From contig JAFQCV010000004.1 of NCBI GenBank assembly GCA_017416325.1, positions 1-47,491 of the forward strand: DNA of 47,491 bases, read 5' to 3'. Position 1 is the stretch's first letter; each line of letters starts with the position of its first letter. Under the pieces are notes generated by a model. That model had not been told where the DNA came from and did not search any database. It saw only the letters and a list, made by a program, of their open reading frames with translations. This document shows, piece after piece, positions 31,154 through 38,628 of this stretch. The translations under genes were made by a program, and so were the position numbers. Source of the stretch: Oscillospiraceae bacterium. Its GTDB lineage: Bacteria > Bacillota > Clostridia > Oscillospirales > Oscillospiraceae.

Positions 31154-33541
31154 TCAATATATGACAGAGGACTTGCTGGAAGCGCAGTAGACATTTGCCG
31201 CGTGGGGCAAAGAATACTTATCATAGTACCCACGGTTTACCGCATCAATTACCTGTGCTGATTTTTCTTTTTCAATCAGAGCTATCACACAGCCGCCCAG
31301 TCCCGCGCCAACAAGCTCGCTGCCCAGTACGCCATCTGTACCGTTAAGCAGGTCACAAAGATAGTCGATCTCTCCGGTAGAGCAGTTATAAGAACCGCTG
31401 ACCTCAGCAAAGGGTGTGTTGCTCTTGATCAGCTGCTCCAGATAGGTGTCAGTGGTACTTTGAACACCCAAGCGGTCACCGTTATGGCTGGTTTTCATCA
31501 TCTGACCAATTGATTCATAATCCTCTGCTTTCAATAAGGACATAAATTGCTCTGCGCGTTCACATTCCGAAATGCCATAAAGGGCTACATCCCGAAGCGC
31601 ATAAACCACAGGATCTTTGTGGGTGGCAAAAATTTCTGTCAGGCGTTGCTTGTATTCTGGCAGCAGCGCCTTAATTCCGCCTCTGGTCACTGTCTCCGGT
31701 ATGGCGGCAAGCATTTTATAGACCTCAGAATAGGGACGGATCTTGGAAAGATCCCGGAACACTTTCAAATCGTACTGCGGGTAATGACGTTTCAGGAGCA
31801 TAAATGCAAATTCATAGCACGCAACCTTTGCATTAAAGGTATCCTTGCTGCTTTCCGATTTTTTAGACTGCAGCATAGAATTTGCCACAAGAACCGCATA
31901 TTTATCAGAAAACTTTTGCATTTTGCCAACGGCAAAGGGCTTGAAATGTAAATGCACGATGGAGTTTTTCTCCGCGCATTTCATGGCCGCATGGTCACCC
32001 GCACCACCGCGAGAACCCACGAACCATTCCCCCTCGCCGCAAAGCTCTATAAATTCATGCTCGGGTAAATTCAAACAGTTTAGGGCTGTCAACGCCTCCA
32101 TAACCGCCACAACAATGGCCGAGGAGGAAGAAAGGCCTGCCGCCACCGGAATACTGCCGGATGCCACCATATCCATACCGGCAAGGGCATAATCCTGGCT
32201 GAACTGTGCCCGTAAAACGGCAGATTTTACATAATTCGACCAATCACCTTTGCTTTCTTTCAACGCATCGATCACCCGTTCGCTGGCAAGATAAGCAAGC
32301 CAGGACTCTTGTGAGCCAAGGGCCAGAGTTTCACTGATGGAAAAACTGCGGTCGGGATATGTACTGTCTACATTGGCGATCCGCACCGTATCATCCTCAC
32401 GACGGGCAGAAACAAACACCTGGTCCTTATTTGTGGCCATGACATTGATGCTGCCGCCACGGTGCTCAATGTGTCTGCCCATGAGATTGACCCGGCCGGG
32501 AGAACGGGTAATTACCACCTTTTGATCGCCATATTTTTGAAGGAATTTTTCCAGCAGGGTGGTATATCTTTCTCTCTGCTCACAAACGTCATCACCGTAA
32601 AGCTCAGCAAAAATGCCGTCCATTTCCCCTTTCTGAATATCGGCAATATATTCAGAGGCTTTCCGCATGAACTGGGCGCTGATCTGGCACAGTTCCTTCT
32701 TTGTGCTATAGGTAAGAATATCCTCTTTCACCGTAATTTCATGCAAGACCGCATTGCCCTTGGCGGCGAAATACTCAATGGTATCCGTAAGATAAATTTC
32801 GCCTTGCGCGTTGTCAGAGCCAAGGGTAGCAATGGCTTCGATCACCTTTTGGGTGTCAAAACAATACAGCGCCGCATTGGCATACTTGGAGAATAAAACA
32901 TCATTTACGCCAAAAGCTTCTCCGCAAAGGATTCTTGTGTCAACAGGCTCTTTCTTCGTTGCGGCATCCAGAACCTTTTTGGCTTTTTGGGGATTCATAC
33001 CGATTTCTTTCAGCTTCGCCTCATAGCCGCTGGGAGAAATGTTGGCAAGGGCCATCATGGCTGCATCGGTAAATTCCACGATACCGTAGGGTTTTCCATC
33101 ACGGGTAACCACGCGGCCGCCGCTAAAGTTGCTGGATAACGGCTGCACGCCCAAAACAACATCCGCAGCCTCTGCCTGTTCCAGAATACCGGCGATCACA
33201 TTGGAGGAAATGATCTTATCGCCCATGGAAACGATAACCGGGCCGGAGTATCCCATGGATGACAGCGCCTTTAATCCGCAGAGGGCAGCATGACCGGTTC
33301 CCTTTTGTTCCTTTTGGTAGGCGTAGACAACACCGTCCACTTGGTCAAGACAGTCCATAACGCTATAGGCCTGATGTCCAATCACCACAACAAACCGGGA
33401 AACGCCAGCTTGCTTCATGTTATCAATAATTCTGCGGATGACAGGAACACCTGCGCAATCAAAGCATACTTTGCTTTTGGAATTATCCTTCATGCGTGAG
33501 CCTTTTCCGGCGCACAGAATAATTGCGGCAGTATCTTTCAT
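31154..33541 (-). CDS. Fused sugar-phosphate nucleotidyltransferase and GHMP sugar kinase
   Basis: 795 residues from ATG 33541, with GGAG 8 nt upstream. Residues about 1-300 form a GlmU/RmlA-like nucleotidyltransferase (IILCAGKGSRM, CFDCAGVPVIRRIID, VSMGDK). Residues about 340-790 form a GHMP kinase with SPGRVNLMGRHIEHRGGSIN, VAAGLSSSSAIVVAVMEAL and GAGLGGCVIAL. Such a pair would phosphorylate a free sugar at C1 and then activate it to an NDP-sugar, as in the bifunctional fucokinase/GDP-fucose pyrophosphorylase. The galactokinase signature GEHTDYNGG is altered to GRHIEHRGG, so galactose is not assured as substrate. Promoter at 33580-33607. Confidence 0.85.
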   Translation of the reverse strand: MKDTAAIILCAGKGSRMKDNSKSKVCFDCAGVPVIRRIIDNMKQAGVSRFVVVIGHQAYSVMDCLDQVDGVVYAYQKEQKGTGHAALCGLKALSSMGYSGPVIVSMGDKIISSNVIAGILEQAEAADVVLGVQPLSSNFSGGRVVTRDGKPYGIVEFTDAAMMALANISPSGYEAKLKEIGMNPQKAKKVLDAATKKEPVDTRILCGEAFGVNDVLFSKYANAALYCFDTQKVIEAIATLGSDNAQGEIYLTDTIEYFAAKGNAVLHEITVKEDILTYSTKKELCQISAQFMRKASEYIADIQKGEMDGIFAELYGDDVCEQRERYTTLLEKFLQKYGDQKVVITRSPGRVNLMGRHIEHRGGSINVMATNKDQVFVSARREDDTVRIANVDSTYPDRSFSISETLALGSQESWLAYLASERVIDALKESKGDWSNYVKSAVLRAQFSQDYALAGMDMVASGSIPVAAGLSSSSAIVVAVMEALTALNCLNLPEHEFIELCGEGEWFVGSRGGAGDHAAMKCAEKNSIVHLHFKPFAVGKMQKFSDKYAVLVANSMLQSKKSESSKDTFNAKVACYEFAFMLLKRHYPQYDLKVFRDLSKIRPYSEVYKMLAAIPETVTRGGIKALLPEYKQRLTEIFATHKDPVVYALRDVALYGISECERAEQFMSLLKAEDYESIGQMMKTSHNGDRLGVQSTTDTYLEQLIKSNTPFAEVSGSYNCSTGEIDYLCDLLNGTDGVLGSELVGAGLGGCVIALIEKEKSAQVIDAVNRGYYDKYSLPHAANVYCASSKSSVIY

Positions 33542-33579
33542 ATCTCTAACTCCATACATTTTTTAGGGATTCCAATAGG

Positions 33580-33607
33580 ATTTTACCACAAATAAACAAA
33601 AAAGCAA
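33580..33607 (-). promoter_or_regulatory. Probable promoter of the nucleotidyltransferase-kinase gene
   Basis: On the minus strand TTGCTT (33602-33607), 16-bp spacer, TAAAAT (33580-33585), about 38 bp before the ATG. Confidence 0.55.
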
Positions 33608-33678
33608 GAATTTTAGTAATAATGTCAGGATCGCAACCGACCGTTATATGGAATTTCTTTCAATTTGTAACCAGCTTC

Positions 33679-33707
33679 TTGACAGACCACACACAGCGGC
33701 GTATAAT
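33679..33707 (+). promoter_or_regulatory. Consensus sigma-A promoter of the LRR protein gene
   Basis: TTGACA (33679-33684), 17-bp spacer, TATAAT (33702-33707), ending about 33 bp before the ATG at 33741. Confidence 0.9.
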
Positions 33708-33740
33708 TTATGTAAGATTTACTCGAAACGGAGCAAACAT

Positions 33741-35459
33741 ATGAAATATACTTGGAAACGGGTCCTTCCTGTGCTTATGGCCATTGCTGTAATCTGCAGC
33801 ATTGCCTGGTACTTATTTATATACGACCGGGATTTCACCCGGGATATTTTATTGCAGCAGGCACGCCATTTTGAAGGTCAAGGTAAGCATGCCACCGCCA
33901 CATGGTTTTATAATCTGGCATATATGCAGTCCGGCGACAGTGACGACATTGCCATTGAGCTTGCCCAGCAATATATTGCCAACGGAAACTATACAAAGGC
34001 GGAATATACCCTTTCCAACGCCATCGCTGACAACGGCGGCTCTGTGAAGCTTTATCAGGCGCTGTGTCAGACATATGTGGAACAGGATATGCTCTTAGAT
34101 GCCGTCGCCATGCTTGACAGCATCGTAGACCCCGAGATCCGCTCCCAGCTGAACAGCATGCGGCCTGCCCCGGCTACTGCCAGCCACGATCCCGGCTATT
34201 ACAGCCAGTATATCACAGTAACGCTGAATTCTGAGGAAGGCAAGCTTTATGCCGCTGCCAACGGCGTTTATCCTTCCGTCCAGGACGCGCCTACACAAGA
34301 TGGAATTCAACTGGAAGCCGGTGAGAATACTATTTATGCACTGGTTATCGGCGATAACGGTCTTGTCAGCAAGCTCTCCATCTTTAACTACACCGTAGGC
34401 GGTGTGATCGAGGAAGTAACCCTCAGCGACAATGCGATCAATCAAGCGGTCCGTGAGCAGCTGGGACTTAGCCTGCAGGATACCTTGTTCTCCAGCGACC
34501 TTTGGGCTATCACGGATTTTGAAATACCCAAGGATGCGGCAGAATATGCCGACTTGCGTTGGTTCTCCTATTTGCAGTCTCTTACCATTGATGGCGGGAG
34601 CTTCTCCGATTTGAATGTTCTGTCAGGACTTACACAGCTGACAACGCTGACCGTTCGCGACTGTGTTTTGTCCAACCAGGATGTATCTGTCATTTCCGCA
34701 TTGCCGAATCTGCAGTATCTCACCCTGTCTAACTGTCAGCTCTCTTCCATTGAGTCTCTTTCCGGCGCCAATCAGTTAGTCTCTTTGGATCTGAGCAACA
34801 ACGCCATCCGCGACATTTCCTCCCTGTCTTTTATGACAAAGCTTAAGGAACTGAATTTAAGCCACAACGCGTTGACAAATCTTAGCTTCATCAGCGCGCT
34901 ATCCGGATTGGAATCTCTGGACGTTTCCTATAATTCTCTGGTTTCCATACTTCCCCTTGCCGGCTGTCCCAGTTTAAAGGACCTGGATATTTCCCATAAC
35001 GACATTGACAGTCTTTCCGGTGCAGAAAACTTATATGGACTCAAGCACCTATACGCATCCTATAACAAATTAACATCTGCTGACCCAATCAGCGGGTGTG
35101 TGCAGCTAATTGAGCTGAATCTTTCCAATAATAACATTGCCAACATCTCTTCTTTGTCCGGTTTGGTGTCCATGACCTATTTCGATTTCTCCGGCAACCG
35201 GATCACGGCAATTCCGGAATTTGGCGAGTCCGCTGCGCTGGTATATGTGAATGGTTCCAGTAACCGGCTCACCTCTGTTGCCCCTCTTTCCGGATTAAGC
35301 CAGCTGAATTCCGTGTATGTGGATCACAACCGCATTTCCACTCTGGACCCTTTGGCTGAGTGTCCTCAGCTTGTGCGTGTGGATGCTTTTGGAAACCCTG
35401 TCTCCAATGTTACCAAACTCACCGCCCAAAGTATCGTGGTACACTACGACCCATCTTAA
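33741..35459 (+). CDS. Membrane-anchored leucine-rich-repeat protein
   Basis: 572 residues from ATG 33741 (GGAG upstream). An N-terminal membrane segment (about 7-29, VLPVLMAIAVICSIAWYLFIY) is followed by TPR-like helices (about 35-140, HATATWFYNLAYMQSGDSDD). Next is a short beta domain with the pattern GVYPSVQDAPTQDGIQLEAG seen in chitobiase C-terminal-like modules. From about residue 285 to the end there are about a dozen internalin-type LRRs of 22 residues (LVSLDLSNNAIRDISSLSFM, LKELNLSHNALTNLSFISAL). The outward-facing repeats probably bind a protein or carbohydrate partner. An amidase gene with its own promoter follows. Confidence 0.85.
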   Translation: MKYTWKRVLPVLMAIAVICSIAWYLFIYDRDFTRDILLQQARHFEGQGKHATATWFYNLAYMQSGDSDDIAIELAQQYIANGNYTKAEYTLSNAIADNGGSVKLYQALCQTYVEQDMLLDAVAMLDSIVDPEIRSQLNSMRPAPATASHDPGYYSQYITVTLNSEEGKLYAAANGVYPSVQDAPTQDGIQLEAGENTIYALVIGDNGLVSKLSIFNYTVGGVIEEVTLSDNAINQAVREQLGLSLQDTLFSSDLWAITDFEIPKDAAEYADLRWFSYLQSLTIDGGSFSDLNVLSGLTQLTTLTVRDCVLSNQDVSVISALPNLQYLTLSNCQLSSIESLSGANQLVSLDLSNNAIRDISSLSFMTKLKELNLSHNALTNLSFISALSGLESLDVSYNSLVSILPLAGCPSLKDLDISHNDIDSLSGAENLYGLKHLYASYNKLTSADPISGCVQLIELNLSNNNIANISSLSGLVSMTYFDFSGNRITAIPEFGESAALVYVNGSSNRLTSVAPLSGLSQLNSVYVDHNRISTLDPLAECPQLVRVDAFGNPVSNVTKLTAQSIVVHYDPS

Positions 35460-35471
35460 GTCCTGCCTTGC

Positions 35472-35498
35472 TCTCCGGGCTGCGGCCCGGAGATTTTT
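35472..35498 (+). terminator. Terminator of the LRR protein gene
   Basis: TCTCCGGGC (35472-35480) pairs with GCCCGGAGA (35485-35493) around TGCG, then a T-run. Confidence 0.95.
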
Positions 35499-35510
35499 TA
35501 CCACTTTATC

Positions 35511-35539
35511 TTTACGAAAAAAACAAAATATGCTATATT
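35511..35539 (+). promoter_or_regulatory. Sigma-A promoter of the amidase gene
   Basis: TTTACG (35511-35516), 17-bp spacer, TATATT (35534-35539), with an extended -10 TGC, about 32 bp before the ATG. Confidence 0.75.
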
Positions 35540-35571
35540 GATAAAAACTACACAGAAAGAATGGTATTGCT

Positions 35572-37617
35572 ATGGAGCATAGACGAGGAAAATACCGCAA
35601 AAAAGCGCCCAACATGCAACTGATTCTGCTGGGACTGATCGCAGTTCTTGTGGTGCTGCTGATTGTCATGGTCTGTATCGCTGTGAGCAGCGGAAGACCC
35701 ACCCCCACACAGCCAACGGAAAGCAGCACAACTGCGGAATCCAGCAGTACTACCCCGCCCACCAGTTCCACCGTTACCACTGCGCCTGCGGGCCTGGATC
35801 TTCTGTTTCCCACAGGATCATACACGGTTACTACCGAAGACAGCATCACTTTTCAGGGTAACTCCGATCCCGATCTGCCTTTGACCATCAATGGCAAAAC
35901 GGTTGCGCGGAATTCCGACGGAAGCTTCACTTATCAGGCACAGCTTAACAGCGGCGAAAATATCTTCGAGGTTGCCTATAACGGCGAAACCGTTAGCTAT
36001 ACCGTGGAATATCGGTATGTGGTGGAATATTTCTCTCCCAGCGACGCACAGACATACGGCAGCGGCGCTACTATATTCTTTGAAGTATCGGCACGCACCG
36101 GCAGTACCGTGACGGCTGCTTTCAACGGCACTACCATTACTATGGATAAAGGCGCAAACCAATCCGGCTTTGGTGCCAGCGAAGGCTTCACCATCTATGT
36201 GGGAGAATATACGCTGACCAACATCAACACTTCCGACCTGGAGCTTGGCGCGATCACCTTCACCGCAACCTATAACGGTGTCACAGAAACCTACTCCTCC
36301 GGCAACATTCTCTGCACCAAATCTGCCCAGATCCTGGCCTCCGATCCCAGTGTTACACCTTCCACCGGAGGGTATCTGGATGTTGGTTCCGGGTATATCG
36401 GAGAGGTCATCAACTACTCCGCAGAAACCATGTACTCCTGGGATAACGACGGTTATTCACACCCTGTCAACAACTATCTCCCACAAGGTACCTTGGACTA
36501 TGTTTCCACAGATATCCTGACCAGCAACGACGGTAAAAACAATTATCGGCTGATGCGCTGCGGCTGGCGGGTGTTTACCAAGAAGAACAATCCTCCCGCA
36601 GCAAAAACAACCGTCTTAAACTGCTATATCGGCAAGCTCCCGGATCACAATGAGATCGGCTTCGTTTCCATGGAGAATCAGGGGCAGTACTCTGTCATGA
36701 CCCTGGATGTGCTGTGGAAAGCCCCCTTCCGCCTATTGCTGGAAGCCCAGGACTATCGCAATCCCAATGGCGGCAGCGGACGCAGCTATCAGGTCAGTGC
36801 CTTTACTTCCACATATTTGGACATCACATTCTGCTATGCCACCGTTTTTACCGGAGATTTGGTCATTCCCCCAGATAACCCCCTGTTCAGTCATGCCACT
36901 TTGACCCAGAATGAAAGCGACTGCACATTGCGTCTGCATTTCAAAGAAGCAGGTGCTTTCTACGGCTGGGATGCCAACTATAACGCCCAGGGTCAGCTTT
37001 GTTTCAAATTTTTGAATCCGCCCAAGGTCACCAAGTCTGACAATGCTTACGGCGTGGATCTGACCGGGATCAAGATCATGCTGGATGTGGGTCATGGCGG
37101 TGTGGACGGCGGCGCAGTGAAATCTACTTCTGCCGGCATCCGCTATACCGAAGCGGAGCGAAACCTGAATCTTTCCACACTTTTGAAAGCAGAGCTGGAG
37201 AGCATGGGCGCCACAGTTCTGATGAACCGTGAGGATAATTCTACAAGAACCGTAGATGAGCGCATCTTGATGATGCGCGGTTCCAATGTAGACCTGCTTA
37301 TCGCTGTCCACCACAACTCTAACAGCAACAACACCGCAAATGGATTTTGCAGCTTCTACTATTCACCATTCTCCCATGTTGTTACACACAAAGTAAATGA
37401 CGCCACCAGAGCCGCCGGAATTTACAACTCCAGCAGTGTCGGCTGGCATGTCTATTACATGGGGCGTCAGACCTACTGTCCTGTGGTTCTGACGGAAAAC
37501 GGATATATGTCCAACCTCGCAGACATGGATGCCATTGCTGACCAGGCGACCAATGTAAAAAAAGCCCAGGCTATCGCCCGGGGTATTGCAGATTATTATC
37601 TTCTCTTTGCGGAATAA
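35572..37617 (+). CDS. N-acetylmuramoyl-L-alanine amidase (Amidase_3), membrane-anchored
   Basis: 681 residues. A short basic N-terminus and one membrane helix (about 17-40, LILLGLIAVLVVLLIVMVCI) are followed by a Ser/Thr/Pro-rich linker (about 43-72), two Ig-like beta domains and a roughly 250-residue region I do not recognise. The C-terminal Amidase_3 domain (about 500-680) has the zinc ligands in DVGHGGVDGGA and EAERNLN, IAVHHNSN, and the catalytic Glu in LTENGYMSN. It cleaves peptide stems from peptidoglycan glycan strands outside the membrane. The large middle part may position the enzyme. Confidence 0.9.
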   Translation: MEHRRGKYRKKAPNMQLILLGLIAVLVVLLIVMVCIAVSSGRPTPTQPTESSTTAESSSTTPPTSSTVTTAPAGLDLLFPTGSYTVTTEDSITFQGNSDPDLPLTINGKTVARNSDGSFTYQAQLNSGENIFEVAYNGETVSYTVEYRYVVEYFSPSDAQTYGSGATIFFEVSARTGSTVTAAFNGTTITMDKGANQSGFGASEGFTIYVGEYTLTNINTSDLELGAITFTATYNGVTETYSSGNILCTKSAQILASDPSVTPSTGGYLDVGSGYIGEVINYSAETMYSWDNDGYSHPVNNYLPQGTLDYVSTDILTSNDGKNNYRLMRCGWRVFTKKNNPPAAKTTVLNCYIGKLPDHNEIGFVSMENQGQYSVMTLDVLWKAPFRLLLEAQDYRNPNGGSGRSYQVSAFTSTYLDITFCYATVFTGDLVIPPDNPLFSHATLTQNESDCTLRLHFKEAGAFYGWDANYNAQGQLCFKFLNPPKVTKSDNAYGVDLTGIKIMLDVGHGGVDGGAVKSTSAGIRYTEAERNLNLSTLLKAELESMGATVLMNREDNSTRTVDERILMMRGSNVDLLIAVHHNSNSNNTANGFCSFYYSPFSHVVTHKVNDATRAAGIYNSSSVGWHVYYMGRQTYCPVVLTENGYMSNLADMDAIADQATNVKKAQAIARGIADYYLLFAE

Positions 37618-37623
37618 GCAACT

Positions 37624-37656
37624 GTGGGGTGCCAAATAGCACCCCACTTCTTTTTT
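37624..37656. terminator. Terminator between the amidase gene and trxB
   Basis: GTGGGGTGC (37624-37632) pairs with GCACCCCAC (37639-37647) around CAAATA, followed on plus by TTCTTTTTT. It separates two convergent genes; minus-strand activity would be weaker. Confidence 0.92.
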
Positions 37657-37657
37657 A

Positions 37658-38566
37658 TTACGCCAAATAATCGCAGGCTGCCAAAGCGGCAACCGCGCCG
37701 TCAGCAGCAGCTGTGGTCACCTGACGGATGGTCTTTGCCCGGCAGTCACCGGCAACAAAGACGCCCGGCGTTGCCGTACGGCAATCCTCGGAAGCCGCAA
37801 AATAGCCCCGTTCATTCAGCTGCGCCAGCTCAGCAAAAGCATCGTTTTCCGGCACCAGGCCAACAGCCAGGAACGCGCCGCTGACTGCCAAAACCTGCTC
37901 CTGCTCTGTTTCGGTATTCTTCACACGAATACCCGTAAGCGCACCGTCGGCGCTTTCATAGCCGGTAACCAGAGTGCTGAACATGACACTGACATTCTCC
38001 TTTGTCAAAAGTGCGTCTGCCAGTTTCTTCTCACCGGTGAAAAATGCCAGATTCTGCACCACAGTCACATGATGGCAGACCTCGCTAAGGAGCAGCGCTT
38101 CCTGCAAAGCGGAATTTCCACCGCCGACCATAGCCACATCCTGTCCGGTATAGAACGCGCCGTCACAAACCGCGCAGAAGGAGATGCCGTTGCCAACCAG
38201 CGCCTGCTCCCCTTCCAGTCCCAGCATCCGGTGCTTAACACCCACCGCCAGGATCAGCGCCTTGCTCTCATAGACACCGCCTTCTTCGGTATAGACCCGC
38301 TTTACTTCCCCATCCGTTTCCACCCGGATAACGTTTTCCAGCTCCATTTCCGCGCCCAGGTTCATGGCCTGTTCCACCAGCTGATCGGCAAACTCCGTGC
38401 CGCTGATCAAAATGGTACCGGGGATATTTTCTACCTTGGGAGAATAAGCGATCTGTCCGCCGAAGCCGTTTTTCTCGATAACCAGCACGGACTTACCGGC
38501 ACGAAGCGCGTAGACCGCAGCAGTCAAGCCGGCAGGGCCGCCGCCCACAATAATAATATCATGCAT
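37658..38566 (-). CDS. trxB: Thioredoxin-reductase-like flavoprotein
   Basis: 302 residues. FAD motif IIIVGGGPAGLTAAVYALRAG, redox-active pair Cys131/Cys134 in CAVCDGAF, NAD(P)-binding motif MVGGGNSALQEALLLSE, and GVFVAGDCRAKTIRQVTTAA at the end. TrxB reduces thioredoxin or glutaredoxin-like partners with NADPH. It lies 62 bp downstream of nrdD, whose C-terminus carries a CPNC redoxin domain, making it the natural reductant candidate. A terminator between the two suggests either partial read-through or an unseen promoter. GAGGAA precedes the ATG. Confidence 0.9.
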   Translation of the reverse strand: MHDIIIVGGGPAGLTAAVYALRAGKSVLVIEKNGFGGQIAYSPKVENIPGTILISGTEFADQLVEQAMNLGAEMELENVIRVETDGEVKRVYTEEGGVYESKALILAVGVKHRMLGLEGEQALVGNGISFCAVCDGAFYTGQDVAMVGGGNSALQEALLLSEVCHHVTVVQNLAFFTGEKKLADALLTKENVSVMFSTLVTGYESADGALTGIRVKNTETEQEQVLAVSGAFLAVGLVPENDAFAELAQLNERGYFAASEDCRTATPGVFVAGDCRAKTIRQVTTAAADGAVAALAACDYLA

Positions 38567-38588
38567 AAAGTTTCCTCTTTCCTATGGT

Positions 38589-38620
38589 AAAAAAGGGCCG
38601 GTCGCTGCCGGCCCTTTTTT
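38589..38620 (-). terminator. Terminator between nrdD and trxB
   Basis: Perfect stem AAAAAAGGGCCGG (38589-38601) with CCGGCCCTTTTTT (38608-38620), loop TCGCTG. It gives a strong T-run on the minus strand after nrdD; also active in principle on plus. Confidence 0.92.
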
Positions 38621-38628
38621 ATTTGTTC

